From Ursus arctos (Eukaryota > Chordata > Mammalia > Carnivora > Ursidae): DNA of 64,000 nt. Location of the stretch: assembly GCF_023065955.2 (NCBI RefSeq), contig NW_026623100.1, forward strand, positions 71,180,727 through 71,244,726, given 5' to 3'. Shown piece by piece: positions 9,580-23,476 of the stretch. The position numbers and the translations under genes were made by a program. The notes beneath the pieces were generated by a model. The model ran no database searches, was not told the DNA's origin, and saw nothing but the letters and a program-made list of their open reading frames with translations. Every line of letters starts with the position of its first letter. Position 1 is the stretch's first letter.

Positions 9580-12500
9580 GTAACTGCAGCCCTGGGAGCC
9601 CCTGCTCAGAGAGGGGAATGCGGGCAGCACTCCCGGGTCCCCTGTCACACTGCGGCGGGTGTCTCCTCTCTCTGGGTCCCAGAAGGAAGCTCCTCTTGCC
9701 AAACGAAGGCTGCAGGACCTTTGTGAAAGTGAGAGCAGCTGCAGCCCAGGGTGGTTGGGGGTGCTGGCTCAGGGACTTCCCGCGCGGGGTCTTCGGCCTC
9801 TGACCTCCGGGGAATGAGGGGGCGGGCCTCCACTACTGCTCCTTGCGCTGACCCGCTCCAAGGAATCCGCGGCGAGATGCCCGCGGACTTTGGAAGTCAG
9901 CCTGTGGGCCCCCCTCTAAGAAACCGAAGAAACTTCAGCGGGCACAAACTTTCCCGAGATGCACGCCTAGCCCAGTCTGACCTACTTTAGCTGACGAAGA
10001 AGGAAAAGAGAGTGGATGGATGGCCACGGCCGCAGCCGACGGCGCCAGGGACAGGTGCATGCCCCAGCCAGGTCGCGCTTTCCGTGCAAGTTTTTTTTTT
10101 TTTTTTCTTCTTTTTTTCTCTTTCGGAGTTACGCTCAGGTATCAGGCCCGCTGGACCGGGAGCTCAGCGCCGCGTGCCTGACCCAGCCTCGCACTTGTGC
10201 TCTGACTTTGGGGTGTTCTCTATAGGATAATTGCTCTGTGTAGTCAAGGCCTGGGGAGTAACCCGCAACTGTTTTGGTGCAGGGAGGCGTGAGGGAGGCG
10301 CGAACACTACTTCCCAATGGGAGACCCACACGCCTAAGTAGCGGAAACGCTGTGGGTGCCGTGAGTGTCTCCGGTTTGGGGCTTATAAGGGAAGGATTCG
10401 TTTTCTCCCCTGACTGTCCCCTAACTCAGCCTTCGGGAGAGAAGAGGGAAGTCGGAGGACAGAGGGAAAGAGGTGAGGGGCTGCCTGCGGAACTAATTTC
10501 TTTCCCGAAATGTCTCTGATCAGAAGAATGAAAACCCACATGCAGTCCTTTTTCAGCAGCTCGCGCAGTAGCGGGATAGGCTCTCAGGGTGTAAAGTAGC
10601 TCCGAGGGTTTCTTTGTTGCCACAATTTGGTAAATTTCAACCGGGCAAAGAGCTGCGCGCTGGCTTTTGGGAATATAAACCACGTGCAAAGCTAGTTCGT
10701 CTCCAGGATCACGGCCTCCTAGAGAAGAGAGGGCTGAGAGGGACAGGGGACGGCCAGTGGGTTGCTGTTCTATCCTAGGCTCCTCGAAGTAATTGCGATT
10801 TCATTAAGATTGGGGAACAGATCGCTAAGGACACAGCGGGCTTTTAAATGCCCCGGGATGGCCTCCTAGCCGAAGTGTTCGTTCGATCTCGTTTGTTGGG
10901 AGAATTCAACAGAAGTATCCGGTGGTGGTTAGTCTTCCCACCAGGGGTCTGGACGCCTGTCACCACGAGTGTGTTGGGGATTCGATGTCAAGGATGATTT
11001 TCTGGGGCTGCTGCTGGGCTCCTTCAGGCGCAAGCTCGTGGAGCTCGCTCCGTCCTCATTAATGCAAGCAGTTAACTCGCTCACGCTCAATTAGCCCCGA
11101 ATAAACCACTTTAATAGACTCTGCACACTTCGTTAATGCCCTGCGTAGGGCTGGCTGCAGACCTGAGATTGGCGCTCCACCGCGCGAGGGAAGCAGCTCC
11201 GACACTGCGCCGGGGACCCAGGCTCGGAAGCGCGAATTGCTTTTGCCGCGTGTAGTCGGGATCTTTACCCGCACCTCCCAGGTCCCGAGGCTCAAACTCC
11301 TTGCCAAGTGGCTGCCTGGCCCGGGGAGAGGTGTTTCCCCTCGCGTTTAAAAATCTAAAGCGTTCACACAAGGGTCCCCGGGGTCAGGGCAACGGGACCC
11401 GGATGGGCTGGGAGTTCGTGCATCCTCTCGGGTGGGAGAGGAGAGTGTGAGACTGTTTTTCTCTTAGTTGACCGCCTGAAACCGGATCGCGCATTTGGCC
11501 CATTCTTGGTACTAGTGTAAAGAGCCACGTTTCGAACGAATTTCGTCCCCAGGCAAGTCGTTGGGGAGAGCCTGGGGAGCCCTGGCCTCGGAATGCGGCA
11601 GAAAATAAGAAACTGGCTGCGCAGCTGAAGAAAATAAATTGAGTGTTGGGGGAAACAAGATCGGGCAGATAGCCCGGAAAGGTTGGCTCCCAAGAGCAGT
11701 GATGGCTGCAAACGCCCCCTCCCCCTACGGAGCCCCAGGTCTTCTCGGCTCCTGGGGGTAGGAGAGGAAAGGCCAGGTTAGTAGCCGATGTTGGTGCGTT
11801 CCCCACCGGGGCACCGAGCGCGCTCGGGCCCTTGTGCAGCTCAGAGCCCCGCCACTGCCACCGCTCGCTTGGCCCGGGATAGGCCAAACACCGAGAGGAG
11901 CAAACACCGAGAGGAACAAGCTGAGGCCCCGGTGGCGCCCCCCGCCCAGGGAGCCGGAGATAAGGATCTGATTTCCAGCGCCTGGAGGGAAAGAAGAGGT
12001 GACATTAAATCAAAGAGCGCTCACCTCGCCTAAGTCTGGGCCAACCTTTGAAGTTGGCAAGTCTTCTCTTTCTCCCTTCTCCTTCCTCCCTCCTCCCCAA
12101 TCCCAAACGGCCGGCCTTCTTTCTGGCCCACTTCGTATTTTGCCTCCCCATGTCTTAGCGCTCTGGGATGATCCCCACGCTCTAGGATCACGGGGCCACT
12201 GGTGATCCAAGCAGCAGAGAAGACTGGTCGGAAGGCTCTTCCACTCGGGTGGGCACTCCTGCTCCCGAGGCATGGTCACGGCAGGGTTGTGCCTCCCCTA
12301 GCCCCGAGGCTGAATTAATTGCTGTCTTTACCCTGGTTTTTCAGATGATTGCTAAGTAACCTCCTGCGGGAAATTTCTGCAGGCTCTCGGTGTTTTGCAC
12401 CTTCCGCCCCCAGCAGAACCTCTTTCCCTACTGGCCCACTATTCCGGCAGTGACCTCTCTGCCAGCTTCCAAGGGAAAGTGTTTCTGGGTCAAGATTGTC

Positions 12501-13547
12501 CTTACTCCTTCCTGAACGGGCAGGGCACTCTCCCATTAAAAGCTTTGCTGCGGTGAAAGGCTGTGGAGTCTCTGACTGGGCCTTGTGGCCTTGGGCTGAG
12601 AGTAAGCTAGGCTAGGGAAGCTGTTTGGCGGGAGGGGGTCAATGTCTGCCCATGGAAGGAGCAGAACAGTGGCTGGCACAACTCAGGGAGGGGGATTTAC
12701 TGAAGGTTAGAAGAGCAAGTGGATGAAGAGAAGAGGGGGAAATGAGAGGTAAAGGAAGAAGTGGGCAGCAGGGGATTGAGACAGGCAAGAAGGACTCCCC
12801 AAGTACCCTGCTCCCACAGTGATTTCTTAAGTAGCCCCCAGCTCAGAGCCCAGAGAGTTCAGCACTTGAGCCTCCCAAGGCCCCCCATGTACTTTCTACT
12901 TGCCTTCTCCTTTTTACTTCCATTGGACAGACTGAAAATTAGGAATGTCTGGGAGGCACAGAGATGAAAGGTCTCTCTGCAGAGCCCTGATCTGTCCATG
13001 GAGGCTGGAGACCCTGACCACACAGGCCAGGAGATGCCCTTCTGTTGGTCACTTCAGCTTCCTGGCCTTGCAGTTGGAGGGGCAGAGATCAAAGCAGCGG
13101 AGGCCCAGCCTCAGTGCTCTAGGCCATGGGCATACCCACCTGCCCAGGTGTCATGTCACATAGAAACATCCAGAGAACCCAAAGACAATGGCCCCCCTTT
13201 TTTTAATGGGGTAGGGAGGGCACTGAAGCTCCCTTGTGTGTGACTGCAGATGTTTGAATGAGTAAATGAATGTGGGTGTCAGTGTCCTGGCTGAAACGAA
13301 GGTGATCCCCAGGGGCTAAGGTAAGGAGTCAGTCCAAAAGCAGAGAGGGTGGTGTCAACAGGGCTCATTAATAGTGAGGCAGAAAAGATGACATGTGAGG
13401 AGAAAGATGACATGTCGTCTGGAAGCCAAATTGAAGCTCGGCTACTAGAGCTTTGAATGCACAGGAGCTGGGAGACACAGAGATCTGTGTGTGTTCGTAT
13501 GTGTGCTGTCTCTCTATGAGGCCCTTCATGGGTTCGGTGCAATCCCC

Positions 13548-13593
<46 letters not shown>

Positions 13594-14173
13594 TGGGCGT
13601 GTGGAACCACATTCGGGCCAGTTCCTGCATTTTGTTGAGTAGTATAACACCGATCATCTCAGTTTATCTTTGCACCTTGTTGTCAACTGCTTCAGAACCT
13701 GTGAATCCGTGTTTATCTGTCATGGTGCATTTCTATGTTTGTGTATCTGCATATGAATGTGTAAGTGTGCTTCCAAGTTCCTGTTCTCTTTGCAGGAGAG
13801 TGCAATTCTGTGTTGACTCAGGCTTGTGTGGATGTAAATTTCCACACACCAGTTTCCCTGTGCCACTGCCTTTCTCAGTGCTCTGGACACGGGAGGCCCT
13901 CACTTAAGTTGGTTGAGTTGTATAGGATTTAGTTTCCCTGCTGGTTTCTGTAGCAAGTTGTGTGTCTCTGCGAAGGCCATTTGGAGGGAGCCCTGCATCA
14001 GAGAGGGTTCCATCTTCTCTGTGAGGGCAGTGGGTTCCCTCAGTGGGGTCTTAGACTCCCAGCATCAGCTCTGGGGGACAGAGAGGGTGTGGCTGGGCTG
14101 GAATTCAGAAGGAGGGCGACCTACCCTGAGCTTCTCTTTTTCTCTCCCTTCTTTTTTCTTCTTTCCTTTGTAG
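9580..14173 (+). other. OSR1: OSR1 intron 1
   Basis: A 4.6-kb intron running from GTAACT to a pyrimidine-rich acceptor (CTTTCCTTTGTAG at 14161-14173). Its first 2.5 kb are CpG-rich. It carries a T-run at about 10089-10106 and a repeat-free stretch around 10780-11130 rich in ATTA/TTAAT words, which could be an intronic regulatory element. Farther in is a (GT)n tract continuing into (CG)n at 13551-13595. I see no interspersed repeat of note and no alternative first exon I can defend. Confidence 0.7.
13551..13595 (+). repeat. (GT)n-(CG)n microsatellite
   Basis: About 45 bases of strictly alternating purine-pyrimidine sequence: GT repeats that pass into GCGCGCGC. This is a Z-DNA-prone pattern inside OSR1 intron 1. 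Confidence 0.9.
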
Positions 14174-14208
14174 ATTGAGATTGAGAATCCACTGCAACTA
14201 CCACCACA

Positions 14209-15779
<1,571 letters not shown>

Positions 15780-16580
15780 AGAGAGCCTCCGGGTCACCAG
15801 TACCCTGGGTCACGCTGCCCCCTCCTCCAGAGGGACCAGAAGCCGAAGGCGACTCTGGCGGGCAGCGGGAGGGGTTCCCGGGACCTTCCCCTATCCCAAA
15901 CTTGTCCCTTGGGTCCCGGGCGCACGCAGAACTCGAGAGCCCCGCCCCGAGCCGTGACCCCAGCCGCCCGGGCGGCTCCCCCAGGACGCGGCTAAAGTCT
16001 TGGCCAAAAGGCGGTACTCACGTGGCGGAAGGGAAACTGCATTTAAAAAAAGAACGAAAGCTCCGCGGAGCCGCAGCGGCGCCTCTCCCAGAAGTATTAC
16101 TTTTTCTATTGTTATTTTATACGTTTTCTTTATTATTTTTTTCTTTGACCATATAAGCTTGTAACTCTGCCTGCGGAGAGAGAGGGGAGAGGGAAAGAGG
16201 TTCTGCGCGTTCGCAGCTTCCACCCCCTCCTCCCGTCCCCACCCCACCCCGGGAGCCTGCAAAAGTGTAATCCATGTATCTGCTTCAGCAGCCCGGCCCT
16301 TGGGACCGCGGGGCCACGGATGCCCCCTCCCTGCTCCGCCGCGCCGCGCCGCCGGTCGTTGGCCCTCGGACTGGGACCGCGGGGCGGAGGGCCTTGGGCC
16401 CTGGGGCCGGAGGGGGCCCGGCCTCCGGCTCCCCTGCTCCGCCGCCCAGTCACCACCGGCGAGCAGCCGGCTAGGAGCAGGGCGTTGTATTGCGATTGGC
16501 ACTTTATGCTGACCATCGGTAACGGACATTTATCACTGGAGTTTTTTAAAATATGAAATAAACGGTTATTTTACAGGCAT
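15780..16580 (+). other. OSR1: OSR1 3' UTR
   Basis: The last exon continues about 800 bases after the stop. It is CpG-rich at 15880-16090 and 16300-16480, with a U-rich stretch at about 16098-16145 containing ATTATTTT-type words that could affect stability. The 3' end is set by the AATAAA at 16557. Confidence 0.8.
16557..16562 (+). terminator. OSR1: Polyadenylation signal of OSR1
   Basis: A canonical AATAAA lies 778 bases past the stop codon. Cleavage is expected 10-25 bases on, near 16575-16590. No earlier AATAAA is present in the 3' UTR. Confidence 0.8.
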
Positions 16581-16589
16581 TGCAGGATG

Positions 16590-17740
16590 GGTATTTTCCC
16601 TCCCAAACACAGGAAACTGGGAGGCTCCTTTCCTCGAGAGGAGCAGGTTTCCCTACCCGCTCCAACCTGTCCCACTTCCCGAACCCGGGCATTATTGAGG
16701 TGCTAGGATTGAGATGGGTGGAGAAGCCTCTTCTATCCCTGTGTTGGTCTACCTCGGATCCCGTCCCAGGTTTATTTTCTTACTTCACTCCTCCATTTCG
16801 GTCTTAGGTCTCAGTGTCCTCACTCCTCACCAAAGGGCTGGGAGTTCGTAAAGAAATCGAGCCTGCGGCCAGTACATCGGCCGTGAGAAATCTCAACGTC
16901 TCCAGGTGCCCGGGTCGTATAGGGTCCACTAAGGGAACAGAATGTCACCCACCTCTCCGACCAAAGGCTTCTGTACTGACCTTCTGCATCAGCTCTGGGG
17001 AGGGAAGGGGGTGCCTTCACAGATAGCCTCAGGACCAGTACTGTCCCCTGGGCCCCAATACTCGGCTACACGTGCACAATCGCCGCTGCCTCCCCAAAGC
17101 CCCACACCTACAACGCTCCCTCCGTTAGGATCCCCCAGACACAGTTCTCTGTCTGGGGCTCGTCCCCTGCCCGGAGCGCGGCTCCACGCCGGCGAAGATT
17201 CCCTACAGTTTTTTAAAGCCTTGTTAGGAATGGCGGGGGCGGGCGCCCTGGGAGGCCCGGGACGTTTAGGAGGAGAAATCTGAGTCCGCCCTCCACAAGT
17301 TGAACCTTCCCCGGGGCGTCTAGTTTTCCCACAATTAGAGGCCAGGCCGCCGGGGGCTCTCCTGCTTGGGGCGGGGCGGGGCTCCCCAGCTCCAGAGTCC
17401 TGACCGCAGGGCGGTGCAGGCGGTGGCGCCCGCGGCCTTTCCCAAGCCGAGCGCGCGGCCTCTCGGGCTTCTGTGCCCGGCTCTCAGCGGCCGCGGAGAC
17501 GGCTGGGTCGCGCTTCCCGGCCGCGGGGACCCAAAGACCCAGCCTCAGGCAGGGCCCTGCGGACTGAGAAAGGAAGCCCGGGCAGTAGGAGTTAAAACGC
17601 TCTAGCCTTTTACTGCACCATCCCCACCTCCTCCGGGCCAGCCTCTCCGCCCAGTATGGGCTTGAACTTCGCGGTTCCGGAGCCCAACTTGCCCCTGTGA
17701 CCCTGCCTGGGCCGGCGCTGATGAGCCTGGCCCTCCGCGT
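16590..17740. other. GC-rich OSR1 downstream flank
   Basis: No repeat and no credible gene. The part at 17150-17560 is CpG-rich and may be a separate small CpG island. Open frames here are GC-driven and lie on both strands. Confidence 0.5.
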
Positions 17741-17751
17741 TCAGAGCCACG

Positions 17752-17765
17752 CTGCCCCCTGCTGG
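17752..17765 (-). promoter_or_regulatory. CTCF-type binding motif, reverse
   Basis: Read on the minus strand the sequence is CCAGCAGGGGGCAG, a full match to CCASYAGRKGGCRS. It lies 1.2 kb past the OSR1 polyadenylation site and points towards the forward motif at 4835. Confidence 0.75.
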
Positions 17766-19559
17766 ACAGGCCTGGACGGGCGGCCCAGGACTGGGGCACG
17801 TCACTGTGTCCTGCAGCACAACCCATCTAGAGGAACTCTCTAGATGAACTCTCCGCTACAGGCCATGTCCACCACTCATCTAGATGTCTGGTCTTGCCCT
17901 CAAAACTTTCTCGACCCGTCCTATGGCCCACTGCTAATGACTGTCCGCTGCCGGGTTTGAACCGGCCTGGGGGATCTCCTCTAGCGGAGCAAGATCCCAG
18001 CCCTTCTTCCCCCAGCTTCATAAGGACGCTCCCCAGGAGAGAAGTGGAGTCTGGATGCCAGAGAACGGTGATTTCTGGGAGCAGAAGGAAGGGTTAGTCC
18101 GTGGGTTTTGGGCTTCGACGGCTTTAGCCCAGCCAGCGCAGGCCGTAGTAAGGTGTGCGCACTTGGCCATGGCTTACGTTAGGGGCCATGGCTTATGTTA
18201 GGGCCCATGGCAGGAGCCACATCCGTTCCTTTATTAGCTCCGTGAGGTCGGGGGACGTGGCTGTTCTAAGATGACGACAGTACCTGGGTACACGCGGCCG
18301 CTAAGGAAAGCTTTGGGCACCTCCGAGGACCCGTGAGAGAGCCTCCCTCAGTTCCTCCGCTCTTTCTGGGCTTCCACCTTTCTCAAGGATTTGCTACTGC
18401 TGCCGCCCCCGCGGCCTCGCGTTAGCCGCCTCCCACTCCCCCAGGACTGTAGAGCTCCACCCCAAGGACCTCTCGAAGGCTGTGAAATGCGGAAGGTTTG
18501 CAGGCGAGGTTTTTCCATTCTGGCCCATCCCACCTCTGGTAACCTGAATCCCCTTCCTTCGGTCCCTCCTAGGTCCTGCAATTGAGAGACTTTCTATACC
18601 AAGTGTGCGTCCTTAAAGGATAGATTCCCAGCACAAGTTTTATAGAGAGGTCCTGGAGTGGGGCAGGGTACTGTCCAAAGAAAGACCTCCACTGACTCAC
18701 AATGCCTCCACCTTGTCCTACTCTACCAATGGCTCACTATCATCCTGATGGACCCAGAAGCCACTTCTCAACGTAGCTCGCTGCGTCTATACCCTGACAG
18801 TGATTTCATGGATTGTGCAGTAACAGCAGGGCAAGTGGAAGGGCAAGCTGGGGCTGCGGGCCCCTAGGCACCACACAGGCTACAATTCCCAGACAACGTG
18901 GTTGGGGGCAGTTTCCAGCTCCCACTCTGGGTAGCAAGAAAACGCAAAGAGAATGTCTGAAATGCTTGGGTGGGTATTATTGCTTACCCACGCTGCAAGG
19001 GGACAACTTCCCCCCACCCCCGTTACACCCCTAGAAGATCCCATTCTTCTCTCCCACCTCCCCCGATCCCAGTCCTCGGACATTAAACTTCTTTGGTCTC
19101 AGGTCCCCAGCGTGGACTTAGGTCGGTTTTCGGGAGTGAGGGAAGGGAGAGGAGAGTTCAGCTGGGGTCCTCCCCCAAGCTGCTAGGCCAGCTGTTCCTG
19201 TGAGGGGCAACGCGAAGGTGTGTGCTACTTGGCTGGGCTGGACCTCTTTGTTAATGGGTAGAAGGCGCAAGAGACCTTTGAGGCAGCCTGGAGCTTCCTG
19301 GGGCTCGCTCTGGGAGATCAGTAGCACTCTGGGGAAAGAACAGCTCACAGAGGCTTCTCCCCAAGAGGAGAATGTAGTCAGGGTTCTGGGGCATAGGATG
19401 GGCCCCTTTTTCCTGCGGCTCTCTTGGCCGCGGGAGTCAGAGCTAACATACGGTCATGGGGAAGGGAGAAACGAAGTGGATTAGTCTAGAGCTCCTTGAT
19501 ATCACATCAGCTCCAAGAACGTGCAACCTGTGCTAGCACACCCAACCCCAGCCCTGGAA
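17766..19559. other. Intergenic flank with small repeats
   Basis: It includes short CATCTAGA/TCTAGATG inverted repeats near 17824-17884 and a near-duplicate GGCCATGGCTTA(C/T)GTTAGGG unit at 18164-18208. The word CTACAATTCCCAGA at 18880-18893 resembles the ZNF143 motif. No coding gene is recognised. Confidence 0.5.
18164..18208 (+). repeat. Two-copy short tandem duplication
   Basis: Two adjacent copies of a unit of about 20 bases built on CCATGGCTTAYGTTAGGG differ by a C/T change. A partial third CCATGGC follows. Confidence 0.7.
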
Positions 19560-20200
19560 TCTTGGTGTCTCGAGAGGCGGCTCAAAGGCATCCCGCCCCA
19601 CCTCCCACAGCACTAGGGCGCTGTGACGTCACACGGGACTCTGGCAAGATACGCCAGGGCTCCGCCAAGTCTACAGCGGTATCTCATTTGTGCAGTTCGA
19701 TGACGTCACAGACTGGCGGTGATACTACGGCTCCCACATTTCCCGGCCCCGCCTCGCGAATCCGGCCAGAAACGCGCGGAGAATTCGTTCGTTCCCGTAC
19801 AAGAGGGTCCTGAGACCCGAATCGTTGGTAGGTGCCCCGAGTGAGGGAGAGCGCCCGGCGGCGTTCCCCTCCGGAATCTCGTGGCTTAGAACGCTCTCCC
19901 AGCGCGGAGGGTTTCCGTGCACCCGCTGCAGCGGGATACTAGCCCCGCCCACGTTGCCCTGTCCTACCCGCCGCTTCCAGCACTGCGCATGCTCTGCGCG
20001 CAGGCGCAGAAGGAACTCGTCGCCCAGCTCAGCAGGCGCTGGAGTTCACCTTCCCGCGGCGGTACTGGCCAGTAGCCGCGGACTTCTGTGTCTCGCTTTC
20101 AGATGTAAAGAACGCAGAGTACCACTGGCCCAGCGGGCGCATCCTACTGTCGGCGTTTGTGAGCACTAGAGATGTTAACGCCGAAGAGGGCAGCTCTGGG
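19560..20200. promoter_or_regulatory. Orphan CpG-island promoter (CRE, NRF1, ZNF143 motifs)
   Basis: This CpG-dense block holds two perfect CRE octamers TGACGTCA (19624-19631 and 19701-19708) and a ZNF143-like ACTACGGCTCCCA (19724-19736). NRF1-like words follow at 19984-19992 (TGCGCATGC) and 19995-20008. This is the architecture of a housekeeping-type, often bidirectional, promoter. A possible plus-strand donor (CGTTG/GTAGGT, 19826-19831) and an acceptor-like site (TCGCTTTCAG near 20093-20102) suggest a spliced non-coding transcript. No conserved reading frame is present on either side. Promoter identity is inferred from motifs. Confidence 0.6.
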
Positions 20201-21405
20201 TTAACGCGGGCTAGAGACCTTGGAGTCCCTGTGGTGCCTCGAATCCAGCGCTGCCGTGGTCCGACGGAGGTCCGTGGGATTGGAGCTGAGAGGGATGGTG
20301 CGGCCCGCCCCTGCCCTAGATCCAGTGCGGCCCCAGTCTTTTCGACAGGGCCTTTGAGGCAGAGGTCTTGGTCTCCAGTCCAGCGGATTCGTGGAGGCAC
20401 AGGCTTGGTCACCCACCCTGCCCTTTCAGCCTGACTTTCTGGGCCGCTATGAGAGCCAGACTGAAGGTTGGGCCCAGTTTGCATATGTTTCAGATGAAAA
20501 ATTCACTATGGACATGAGATAGGATGAGGGGGTCAAACCTCATGTCAGTGGCAGAGGAAGAATTCGAAGTTGCGTTGCTTTTGAGGCAAGGGATTCGAAG
20601 ACCCAGTTGTTGCTTTTCCTGCCACTTACAAGGTCAAAGTCATACATATTTTCTCAGTGATTTATTCACCACTACAACCAACAACTGGGTCCTAATGTGT
20701 TGCAGAACAACTTTGGCATTTATGAAACACGTAGTAAACGTATTAGAAATGCTTTTCTCAGCGTCCCGAAATAGCCTGCCTCCTAAGCTGCCTTATTCCT
20801 AAGAGAAACTTCTTCCCGTCTTTACTTTCTCATCACCTAGAGATAATGAAATGGGACGGAAGAAGGAAATCACCTGGACTGGTGGTCATGGAACTTCCTA
20901 GAAAACTTGAAAGAAGCCACCTTTAACTGCATGGAGACAAATGGATAAATCAGTTCACAGATTATTGTTATATTTGGTTGAGAGAGGAAGGTGGGAGACA
21001 AAATGTAAGTGCCCTACTTACCACTCCGTGGTGGCATATGTCTAGGGAGAAAAAAAAAACTCGGGGCAGACAGAGGTGTCAGGCAGGGCAGGGCCTATAT
21101 ATGTGGCAGGTGTGACTGAAAAGGTGGTAGGGGGTCTTCCACTTTGCAAACACACCCAACTATGGTCTTCTTTGGATTTGTGTTTCTTTGATTTCTACTA
21201 GAGTGTCCATAGCCTAAAGAAAAGATAGTTGTACAATGTTGTTACATGGACAGATCTGCAGGAATATTCCTCTTACCCAGCCACCTGAGCCCTGGCTATC
21301 TGATACCACTCTTGGCCATTTTTCTTGGCCAATGCTAGTTCCAGCTCCAGCGATTAGAAAATAGGACTTAGAAAAGTGGGATGGATGAATGATTGGAGTG
21401 AGTTT
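20200..21405. other. Intergenic, nothing recognised
   Basis: The CpG-rich part fades by about 20450 and AT-richer unique sequence follows. The 151-codon minus-strand frame at 20029-20484 lies in CpG-rich DNA and shows no known domain. Confidence 0.45.
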
Positions 21406-21599
21406 TGTTTCTTATTTCTGTTTTTTAAAGATTTTATTTATTTATTCATGAGAGAGAGAGAGAGGTAGAGGGAGAAACAGGCTCCCTGCAGAGCAGGGAG
21501 CCCGATGTGGGACTAAATTCCAGGACCCCGGGATCACGACCTAAGCCGAAGGCAGACACTTGAGCCTGAGCCACCCAGATGCCCCTGTTTCTTATTTCT
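21406..21599 (-). repeat. Carnivore SINE with 14-bp target duplication
   Basis: The body at 21420-21585 is a reverse-oriented tRNA-derived SINE, running from 'aaagattttatttattta' on the left to 'gagccacccagatgcccc' on the right. It is flanked by perfect copies of TGTTTCTTATTTCT at 21406-21419 and 21586-21599. Confidence 0.95.
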
Positions 21600-22180
21600 A
21601 AGCATGGAGCTGGCTCTTAGCAGCTTAGCCATCTCTGGGGAGGTGTAGGCATAATTAATTTTTAATGTTTGGTTTGATTGAACTCTTGCTTGTGAGATAA
21701 GGAGTTTTGTGGTTACAAGGGCAGGGATGGGTTGCTATTTGTCACTGGTAGGAGTGGGTACCACTTGGAGACTGTAGGTAGGTAGTGGCATGAGAAACTT
21801 TACAGGGGACATGGAGTAAGGCTAGAGGAGATGGGGCAGGAATCGCTAGATTCTTCACCACTCAAAGGACCAGAGAGGGAAAGTGAGCTTCCAGAGAATC
21901 CAGGCCTTGCCTTAAATAATGAGGTTTACTTGGGAGCTTGGTTCACTTCTTATTAACCTGGGTCAAGAGCTGAACGTGTCTATGCAGAATTCAGACTATC
22001 TTCAGTATTTTGCAGCATACATAGCTCCTCCTGTAGGTCTGTGGTGGGCGAAGAACCAGGGCGGGTGTGGTGCTGTAGCTGTCAGGGACACTTTCTATTA
22101 TGGCCTTGTTAGACCAGCCCACACTGAAATATCTGAGCAGAGTCACTCTAAAGTGAGTCGAGCGGCTCAGAGATTTCTTG
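21600..22180. other. Intergenic, nothing recognised
   Basis: No gene or repeat identified. A 114-codon open frame begins at 21919 and runs into L1-like sequence, with no recognisable domain. Confidence 0.4.
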
Positions 22181-22189
22181 TTAACTGTT

Positions 22190-23476
22190 ACAGGGATCTG
22201 TGCGCCATAGATCTATCTCTTAAGTCTTCTATATTCTTTTTAGCTTTTCAGTTTGTCTATTAATTCCTAACTTTGGTACTTTAGTGTGTTAAAAACTCCC
22301 ACCATGATGGTAGAATTGTTTTTTTGTTGAAGTTCTAGTATCTATAACATGTTCAGGTTTGTCTCTCCTTCACGGTCAGCAGTACTCATGGGCGATTCCT
22401 CAGTGGGACATTGGGGACAGTGGCAGTGACTGGGGCTTTATCACTTTGGGAGAAGTGTGAAGGCCTGCTAGGGCTTCTCCAGGCCGGAAGCCAGGCAAGC
22501 TTTTGCCCTGGCAAATGATGCTTTATTTTAACAATCGTAAGTATGTATTTAACTGGGCCAGGGAGGATCAGGAGTGTTGGGGGAGGGCACTGGGTTTTGC
22601 TATGTTTCCTCAGCTTTCTTCCCCCATACTTTAATTTAAACATTTCCAGGCATACAGAACAATAGAGAGAAATTTATACTGAACACTCAATCATCCACCA
22701 CCCAAATTCCACAATTAACATTTTACCATACTTGCTTTATCACATTTTCTTCTACCCCTCTATCCCTCAAACTTTTTTAAAATGAAAATTTATAAACACA
22801 CAGAATAATTGAAAGAATAGGACAAAGAACACTCCCATATCTTCTTCATAAAGTCAACAATTGATCATGTTTTGTTGTATGTCTCTCTTGCTGTCTTTCT
22901 TCCTGAACTATTTGAAAGTTAGTTTCAGACTTCATTATGTTTTAGCCCTAAAAAATTCAGCGCACATATTTTGGGAATAAGGGTGTTACTCTATATTACG
23001 AAAACATTATTATCAATAATAATTTTGCCTAATATCAAATGTCCCATCTACATTAAAGTTTCCCCCAATTTTACCCCATTTGAATTTTTAAAAATCAGAA
23101 TCCAAAGTTTTTCACATTGCATTTGTAGTCTTTAGCATCTTTTAATCTAGAACAGTTCTGTTTTTTTTTAAACTTTAATTTGAATTAAGTATAGATTTAC
23201 AGGAAGTTACAGTGATAGTACAGGGAGGTTCCACATACCCTTCATCCATTTTCTCCCATGATTACACCGTGCATAATGATAATACAATATCATAACAAGA
23301 AAATTGATATTGGTACGATGATTGCATATAGTTTTATGCTATTTCCCCACAAAAATAGGAATAGGTAGATTCTTCTAACTACCACCACAATGAAGATAAA
23401 GAACTATAAAATCACCACAAAGATCTGCTGGTATCAGTGTTTTAAAAGTTTGAGTTAATGTAGAAACCTTACCTCC
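22190..23476 (-). repeat. Ancient L1M fragments
   Basis: Several blocks match reverse-oriented old L1 sequence: the 'actcccaccatgatggtaga' block near 22300, the 'ccacaattaacattttacc' block near 22710, the 'ttgcatttgtagtctttagc' block near 23120, and the 'acaggaagttacagtgatag' block near 23200. Identity to any one subfamily is low, and 22345-22630 may be unique sequence between fragments. Confidence 0.6.

Noticed and set aside
10919..10960. CCACCAGGGGTCTG, possible third CTCF motif in intron 1
   Set aside because: It departs from the core consensus at critical G positions, so it is weak compared with the sites at 4835 and 17752.
20029..20484. 151-codon minus-strand frame in the orphan CpG island
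   Set aside because: Composition-driven, no known domain, and the overlapping plus frames are similarly open.
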